Shown here one piece after another: positions 1 through 5,011 of a stretch of 5,011 nt of DNA. Position numbers and translations under genes: made by a program. Below the pieces are notes generated by a model, which saw only the letters and a list, made by a program, of their open reading frames with translations, did no database searches and had not been told where the DNA came from. Location: contig CALFWA010000042.1 of NCBI GenBank assembly GCA_937928035.1, positions 1-5,011 of the forward strand, in the 5' to 3' direction. The stretch's first letter is position 1. Each line of letters starts with the position of its first letter. This DNA comes from an uncultured Caldilinea sp. GTDB taxonomy: Bacteria; Chloroflexota; Anaerolineae; Caldilineales; Caldilineaceae.

Positions 1-686
<686 letters not shown>

Positions 687-703
687 CTCCGGCGTAACGA
701 TCC

Positions 704-1216
704 ATGGCTGCTGGCGCTGACCGTTCCTGCGCAGATCTCAAAAAATATATTCTGGTGGTCTGCACCGCCAATGTATGTCGATCGCCCTACGTGGCCTCCT
801 TACTTCAACAGCGAATCGAAGCAGCGGGGTTAGACGATCGAGTATGCGTCGAATCGGCGGGTGTGCTGGCGCAACCCGGCCGTGAGGTCGATCCGACGAT
901 CCGGGCGATGCTGGAAGCCAGACAGATCCCCCTGGCGGAGCAATACACCAAACCGGTGATTGAAGACGACCTGCGTAAGGCGGATCTGGTGCTGGTCATG
1001 GAGGAGGCGCACCGCCAGTTGCTTTTTTACCGATTGCCCGGGGCTTTACCGAAGATTTTTCTGCTCAGCGAGCTGGCCGGACGCTATCAAGAGGTCGACG
1101 ACCCTCATGGAGCGGAGCCTGAGGCGTATCTGTCGATGGCGGCGTTGGTGGATGAACTGCTGGAGCAGGGCTGGCCTCAGATGCTGAGGCGACTGGGGAT
1201 AGAAACGCTGCGGTGA
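704..1216 (+). CDS. Low-molecular-weight protein tyrosine phosphatase (Wzb/Etp-like)
   Basis: A 170-residue cytoplasmic phosphatase that by family removes phosphate from phosphotyrosine, most likely on the BY-kinase encoded just upstream. The P-loop CTANVCRSP starts at residue 20, with C20 as the nucleophile and R26 binding phosphate (the C-X5-R-S signature). The general-acid loop VDDPHG is at residues 131-136, with D133 the likely proton donor. Length is slightly above the family's usual 140-160 because about 14 residues (MAAGADRSCADLKK) precede the first beta strand. No ATG, GTG or TTG start lies nearer the P-loop, so ATG 704 is kept although no clear Shine-Dalgarno precedes it. Translation may be coupled to the kinase, whose stop is 17 bases upstream. 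Arsenate reductases of the same fold are an alternative, but the kinase neighbour favours the phosphatase. Confidence 0.92.
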   Translation: MAAGADRSCADLKKYILVVCTANVCRSPYVASLLQQRIEAAGLDDRVCVESAGVLAQPGREVDPTIRAMLEARQIPLAEQYTKPVIEDDLRKADLVLVMEEAHRQLLFYRLPGALPKIFLLSELAGRYQEVDDPHGAEPEAYLSMAALVDELLEQGWPQMLRRLGIETLR

Positions 1217-1328
1217 GAATTTGCCGTTGCTCAGGCCAAATCCGCTACAGCCTTTTCACGGAGAGGGGGAGTGCGATTAGAGGTTTTCAGATAGGAGGGC
1301 GGCGACTCGGCTGATGCGACAGCAGATT

Positions 1329-1365
1329 CAACGCAGAGCAACAAAGATGCAAGGGCGCAAAAAAG
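1329..1365 (+). repeat. Degenerate purine-rich 8-9 base periodic tract
   Basis: The segment reads as imperfect units of 8-9 bases: CGCAGAGCA, ACAAAGAT, GCAAGGGC, GCAAAAAAG. Each has a C-purine-rich core. A shorter similar stretch (GCACAGAA, GCGCAGAGG) lies at 2161-2177, just before the acyltransferase. Runs of CACAGAG/CGCAGAG-like units occur in intergenic DNA of a number of bacteria, so this may be a worn copy of such a repeat. The units are too degenerate to be sure. Confidence 0.3.
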
Positions 1366-1376
1366 CAGAATGCTTT
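1359..1376 (-). terminator. Possible weak intrinsic terminator for the small minus-strand gene
   Basis: Read on the minus strand, AAAGCA, a three-base loop TTC and TGCTTT form a perfect 6-bp hairpin, and the 3' arm runs on into a tract of six T. It lies about 55 bases past the stop of the gene at 1431-1631, in the right orientation to end its transcript. The stem is short and has only two G-C pairs, so it would be weak, and it overlaps the purine-rich tract that could create it by chance. Confidence 0.3.
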
Positions 1377-1430
1377 GTGTGCTAGCGAGGGTTTTTTACC
1401 GTTTACAACGCCGTCCGAGAGAGCATCTGT

Positions 1431-1631
1431 TTAGAGTGTGCGCAGCTGCGTGGTCGTCCGTGCGTGTGCGCTGAACGCGCCGGCGGATGGGGCCCAGTGG
1501 TCTAGCGGTTGCTCCTCCAGCGCCGGATCCATCTCTACAGTGCGCCGGGTCATCGCCGTCGCTGCCAGGAGGATGACAAATGCGCCCGCACTCATCGCAA
1601 TGAGAATTGCCGCTGTGATTCCAATCAACAT
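1431..1631 (-). CDS. Small single-pass membrane protein, unknown function (66 aa)
   Basis: I do not recognise a family. The protein opens with a hydrophobic helix at about residues 2-27 (ITAAILIAMSAGAFVILLAA), followed by the charged TRR at 28-30. This predicts one membrane span with the C-terminal tail of about 36 residues on the cytoplasmic side. The tail is polar, with an acidic patch (EMDPALEEQ) and a Thr/Arg-rich end. Support for a real gene is the coherent TM-plus-charge layout, an ATG start and a Shine-Dalgarno AGAGGA ten bases upstream. It runs against the surrounding genes. The hydrophobic start could instead be an uncleaved signal anchor. An overlapping plus-strand open frame lacks comparable signals and is Ser/Ala/Arg-rich, as expected of a shadow. 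Confidence 0.6.
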   Translation of the reverse strand: MLIGITAAILIAMSAGAFVILLAATAMTRRTVEMDPALEEQPLDHWAPSAGAFSAHARTTTQLRTL

Positions 1632-1634
1632 GCC

Positions 1635-1709
1635 TCACTTTTCCTCTTCTGGTGATTCCGCTCGCTCCGATAGTTCACCTATCTCCACAAGCTCTGCTAA
1701 GGTGAACAA
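1635..1709 (-). CDS. Possible 24-aa acidic small ORF just upstream of the membrane protein
   Basis: A TTG-initiated reading frame begins MFTLAELVEIGELSER and ends with a Glu-rich tail (SPEEEK). Its TGA ends three bases before the ATG of the small membrane protein. A GAGGA sequence lies four bases ahead of the TTG, which is close but possible. The peptide would be a strongly acidic amphipathic helix. The last codons carry the Shine-Dalgarno of the next gene, as in translationally coupled pairs or leader peptides. A frame this short can be open by chance and its start codon is non-ATG, so this is only a candidate. It overlaps the end of the regulator remnant in another frame. Confidence 0.25.
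   Translation of the reverse strand: MFTLAELVEIGELSERAESPEEEK
1642..1647 (-). promoter_or_regulatory. Ribosome binding site for the small membrane protein
   Basis: AGAGGA on the minus strand, ten bases before the ATG at 1631. It selects that ATG over an extended start in another frame and is the main non-compositional evidence that this small ORF is translated. It sits inside the last codons of the possible upstream 24-codon ORF. Confidence 0.55.
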
Positions 1710-1812
1710 CTTTTCCTCGCGTCTTTCGCTTTGACTTTAGCATGACAAAAAGGCGTCCGTTTATCCACTGTCAAAAGACCTATTTTACATAGTAAGCTTT
1801 TTTGGATTCGTG

Positions 1813-1830
1813 GCTGTAAGGTGCTGTAAG
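1813..1830 (+). repeat. Direct repeat GCTGTAAG, 10-base period
   Basis: GCTGTAAG occurs at 1813-1820 and again at 1823-1830, separated by GT. A spacing of exactly ten bases puts both copies on one DNA face, as in tandem half-sites for a regulator. It falls in an AT-rich stretch with no convincing gene, but it is also inside the area of the decayed regulator, so it may be accidental. Confidence 0.3.
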
Positions 1831-2081
1831 ATTGATTGAGAGCGTCGAAATCCATAGGAATCTCTGCTTTCTTCTTGCAGGCGACGAGCTCTTGGTTTCG
1901 AGGTGCATTCACTTTAAGCAAGATCGCCGCGCATTGCTCAACGCCTGTCCTACAGATGCGATTTCTTTTGGGGGCGTTTAGCTGATGAGCAACGGTCGAG
2001 ACGTCTTCATCGGTCAATCCACCACGAAACGTTGGGCAAATGTCTGGACATCGTTGTTTTCAGAATTTCTGTTCTTACGGC

Positions 2082-2098
2082 CACTTGTCAGCCAAGTG
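2082..2098. promoter_or_regulatory. Dyad CACTTG-N5-CAAGTG, possible operator
   Basis: A perfect 6-bp inverted repeat with a five-base centre, about 92 bases before the first possible start of the acyltransferase. The 17-bp size suits a dimeric regulator. No good -35/-10 pair was found next to it. It lies inside the regulator remnant, so its symmetry may be coincidental. Confidence 0.25.
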
Positions 2099-2190
2099 TA
2101 AGCTCCAGCGCGAGAAATAGCTGGTAGGATACCTTCAGAAAGGAATCAGCCTCTTAATCGGCACAGAAGCGCAGAGGCGTCACGACGATA

Positions 2191-2955
2191 TTGTTATTCA
2201 TGGCTCGCATGAACGTTCCCGGCGATGCCGGACAAGGACTGTCTCTTTATATTCATAGACAGGCGAGCAGCCTGAAAAAATACATCGTCGAGCAAACGAT
2301 TCTGTCGTTGTTTGGGTGGATTCCTACGGTGATCGGCATTGGGCTGCGCGCGCTGGTCTACCGTCTGATTCTGCGGATGCAAGGAGTCGCCGCCATTGAA
2401 AGCGGCGTGCGCATCCGTTTCGCCGACGGCGTTGAGCTTGGTCGCAACGTCTATATCGATCAGGGCGTTTATCTGCACGCCTGCCCGAAGGGCATTCGAA
2501 TCGGCGACAACAGTTTTGTGATGCATGGCTCGGTGCTGCACGTTTACAATTTTCGCAATTTACCCCACGCCTTCATCCACATCGGCGCCAACAGCCTGAT
2601 CGGGGAATTGAACGTTCTTCGGGGGCAAGGGGGGATCACGATTGGCGACCGCGTCTACACTGCGCCGATGGTGCAGATGCTGGCCGTCAACCATGTCTTC
2701 GATGACCCGACGCGGCCCATGGTCGAGCAAGGCATTACGGCCGAAGGCATTGTTATTGAAGATGATGTTTGGATTGGCGCTGGCGCCATTATAACGGATG
2801 GCGTGCGCATCTGTAAAGGGGCTGTCGTCGCAGCGGGCGCCGTCGTGACGCAGGATGTGCCTCCTTACACCGTGGTGGGCGGCGTTCCGGCGAAAGCGCT
2901 GCGCAAGATAGATGGGACGCAGCGACGCGATCCCTCGAAGCAAGTTTATTTGTAG
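2191..2955 (+). CDS. Hexapeptide-repeat (left-handed beta-helix) acyltransferase, probably sugar O-acetyltransferase
   Basis: Belongs by repeat pattern to the LbH acyltransferases (LacA/NodL/WbbJ-like), which move an acetyl group from acetyl-CoA to a sugar hydroxyl or amino group. Numbering from TTG 2191, residues 1-68 form an N-terminal segment with a hydrophobic stretch at about 38-60 that may associate with the membrane. Hexapeptide repeats ([ILV]-G-x-x-x-x) run from about 73 to 222. The catalytic His is probably H168 in the loop VNHVFDDPTRP. The end of the helix, GVPAKALRKI (231-240), is typical and contacts CoA in relatives. The start is uncertain: TTG 2191, ATG 2200 and ATG 2209 are all in frame. 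Only TTG has an SD-like AGAGG (2173-2177) at a tolerable but long 13 bases. In this locus it probably decorates a polysaccharide sugar; the acceptor is unknown. Confidence 0.88.
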   Translation: MLFMARMNVPGDAGQGLSLYIHRQASSLKKYIVEQTILSLFGWIPTVIGIGLRALVYRLILRMQGVAAIESGVRIRFADGVELGRNVYIDQGVYLHACPKGIRIGDNSFVMHGSVLHVYNFRNLPHAFIHIGANSLIGELNVLRGQGGITIGDRVYTAPMVQMLAVNHVFDDPTRPMVEQGITAEGIVIEDDVWIGAGAIITDGVRICKGAVVAAGAVVTQDVPPYTVVGGVPAKALRKIDGTQRRDPSKQVYL

Positions 2956-3000
2956 TGGAAGCATTCCCGCGTCAGAGCAGGCCGTCACAGGCGGTTGAAC

Positions 3001-3008
3001 GGAAGGAG
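3001..3008 (+). promoter_or_regulatory. Strong ribosome binding site deciding the glycosyltransferase start
   Basis: GGAAGGAG lies nine bases before ATG 3018. It favours that start over the in-frame GTG at 2955, which would add 21 non-conserved-looking residues and overlap the acyltransferase stop codon by one base. The family's first strand (FSVVIPAYNEE) begins four residues after this ATG, as expected. Confidence 0.8.
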
Positions 3009-3017
3009 AGCAATTGT

Positions 3018-4282
<1,265 letters not shown>

Positions 4283-4283
<1 letters not shown>

Positions 4284-4360
4284 TGCTATCGATTTTGCGG
4301 CGTCTTTCAGGCAGCTCCGTTGCTTCTCGGAAGACAATTGCTTTTTATGAAGGAGCCTAA
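4283..4360 (+). CDS. Possible 25-aa small ORF bridging glycosyltransferase and radical SAM genes
   Basis: ATG 4283 overlaps the glycosyltransferase stop as TAATG, a common coupling arrangement. The frame codes a basic 25-residue peptide (beginning MLSILRRLSGSSVASRK, ending YEGA). Its TAA at 4358-4360 touches the next ATG at 4361. The AAGGAG that serves the radical SAM gene lies within its last codons. It may act as a coupling or leader ORF, with ribosomes finishing it and restarting at 4361. No separate Shine-Dalgarno precedes it and the peptide has no recognisable domain, so it may be only an untranslated spacer that happens to stay open. Confidence 0.25.
4350..4355 (+). promoter_or_regulatory. 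Ribosome binding site for the radical SAM gene
   Basis: AAGGAG, five bases before ATG 4361, close to the consensus. It fixes the start of a gene whose first 58 residues have no recognised domain and whose start would otherwise be doubtful. Confidence 0.8.

Positions 4361-5011
<651 letters not shown>

Larger units (their letters stand above)
1697..2145 (-). pseudogene. Frameshifted remnant resembling an XRE-type helix-turn-helix regulator
   Basis: Read on the minus strand, an open stretch at 2145-2014 contains ISRAGAYTWLTSGRKNR followed by SENNDVQTFAQRFVVD. This resembles the recognition helix and next helix of XRE/Cro-CI domains (typical pattern: SR...WLSGKR.PS.E.L..LA..LGVD). The frame stops right after VVD. 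One base out of register, the next frame continues LTDEDVSTVAHQLN, like the acidic helix often found after such HTH domains, and stays open to 1697. No intact N-terminal helices or start codon are visible: an in-frame stop lies at 2148-2146, and further upstream is the acyltransferase start. I read this as a truncated, single-frameshift relic. The coding signal decays somewhere after about 1830, so the 1697 end is only a limit. The match is by eye and could be chance. Confidence 0.4.
1217..2190. other. Gene-poor gap between the two plus-strand gene groups
   Basis: I see no plus-strand gene of convincing quality here and no rRNA or tRNA. The stretch is locally AT-rich (1741-1800 is 22/60 GC and 1801-1860 is 26/60), unlike the flanking genes. 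What it holds is on the minus strand or is short: a small membrane-protein gene, a possible 24-codon ORF, a decayed regulator-like coding remnant, a direct repeat and a dyad, each listed separately. A good consensus promoter for the gene at 2191 was not found. The mix of a small minus-strand gene and decayed sequence suggests an insertion or rearrangement point between two parts of the polysaccharide locus; this is inference. Confidence 0.6.

Noticed and set aside
1293..1385. Plus-strand 23-codon ORF (ATG 1314 to TAG 1385) after a perfect AGGAGG at 1294-1299
   Set aside because: The spacing from AGGAGG to ATG is about 14-15 bases, too long for efficient initiation, and most of the frame is the purine-rich repeat tract.
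1490..1520. Stretch GCCCAGTGGTCTAGCGGTTG, which resembles the D-arm region of a tRNA gene
   Set aside because: No acceptor stem, anticodon arm or T-arm (GGTTCRA) follows at the right distance, and the stretch lies inside the small membrane-protein gene on the other strand.
1438..1734. Plus-strand 98-codon frame opposite the small membrane protein
   Set aside because: Ser/Ala/Arg-rich, no ribosome binding site, no domain; the opposite strand has a TM helix and an SD.
1760..1778. TTGACA on the minus strand as a -35 box for the small minus-strand genes
   Set aside because: At 16-18 bases downstream there is only a T-rich stretch (TTTTTG) with no acceptable -10 hexamer.
1773..1803. AAAAG...CTTTTTT hairpin with an inner CTAT/ATAG stem as a plus-strand terminator
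   Set aside because: Stem is almost all A-T with an internal loop, and no plus-strand gene ends near it; too weak to call.
1217..2190. CRISPR array or insertion-sequence ends in the gap
   Set aside because: No regularly spaced identical repeats of 20 bases or more, no terminal inverted repeats and no transposase-like coding were seen.
2194..2988. Minus-strand open frames opposite the acyltransferase
   Set aside because: The plus strand shows clear hexapeptide repeats; the opposite frames are His/Asp/Arg/Asn-rich shadows without signals.

Overview
The window looks like part of an exopolysaccharide or capsule (cell-surface glycan) locus of a GC-rich bacterium. Plus-strand genes carry it: the end of a bacterial tyrosine (BY) kinase, a low-molecular-weight protein tyrosine phosphatase, a hexapeptide-repeat acyltransferase, a membrane-anchored family 2 glycosyltransferase, and the start of a cobalamin-binding radical SAM protein cut by the right edge. 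The overall style (GC-rich genes, B12-type radical SAM next to glycosyltransferases, fairly loose spacing) would suit a Chloroflexota-like organism. That assignment is an inference from general impression; nothing here proves it.

Region by region. Positions 1-1216 hold the kinase end and the phosphatase 17 bases later, the classic Wzc/Wzb-type pair that controls polysaccharide chain length and export by cycles of tyrosine phosphorylation. Positions 1217-2190 are a gene-poor gap of almost 1 kb, locally AT-rich (1741-1860 is about 40% GC, against about 72% at 4021-4080). On the minus strand this gap contains a convincing small one-helix membrane protein (1431-1631) with its own ribosome binding site, a possible 24-codon acidic ORF just ahead of it, and what I read as the frameshifted remains of an XRE-type helix-turn-helix regulator (about 1697-2145). 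It also holds short repeats and a dyad. Positions 2191-5011 are a second plus-strand run: acyltransferase, glycosyltransferase, radical SAM protein, with gaps of 62 and 77 bases and strong Shine-Dalgarno sequences before the last two. The second gap is filled by a 25-codon ORF that overlaps the glycosyltransferase stop and ends directly at the radical SAM start.

How they could work together: the kinase and phosphatase would tune polymer assembly, the glycosyltransferase would put a sugar on a lipid carrier or build the repeat unit at the membrane, and the acyltransferase would decorate a sugar. The substrate of the radical SAM protein cannot be told from the 217 residues visible. The least ordinary material is in the central gap and in the small ORFs, not in the main enzymes.
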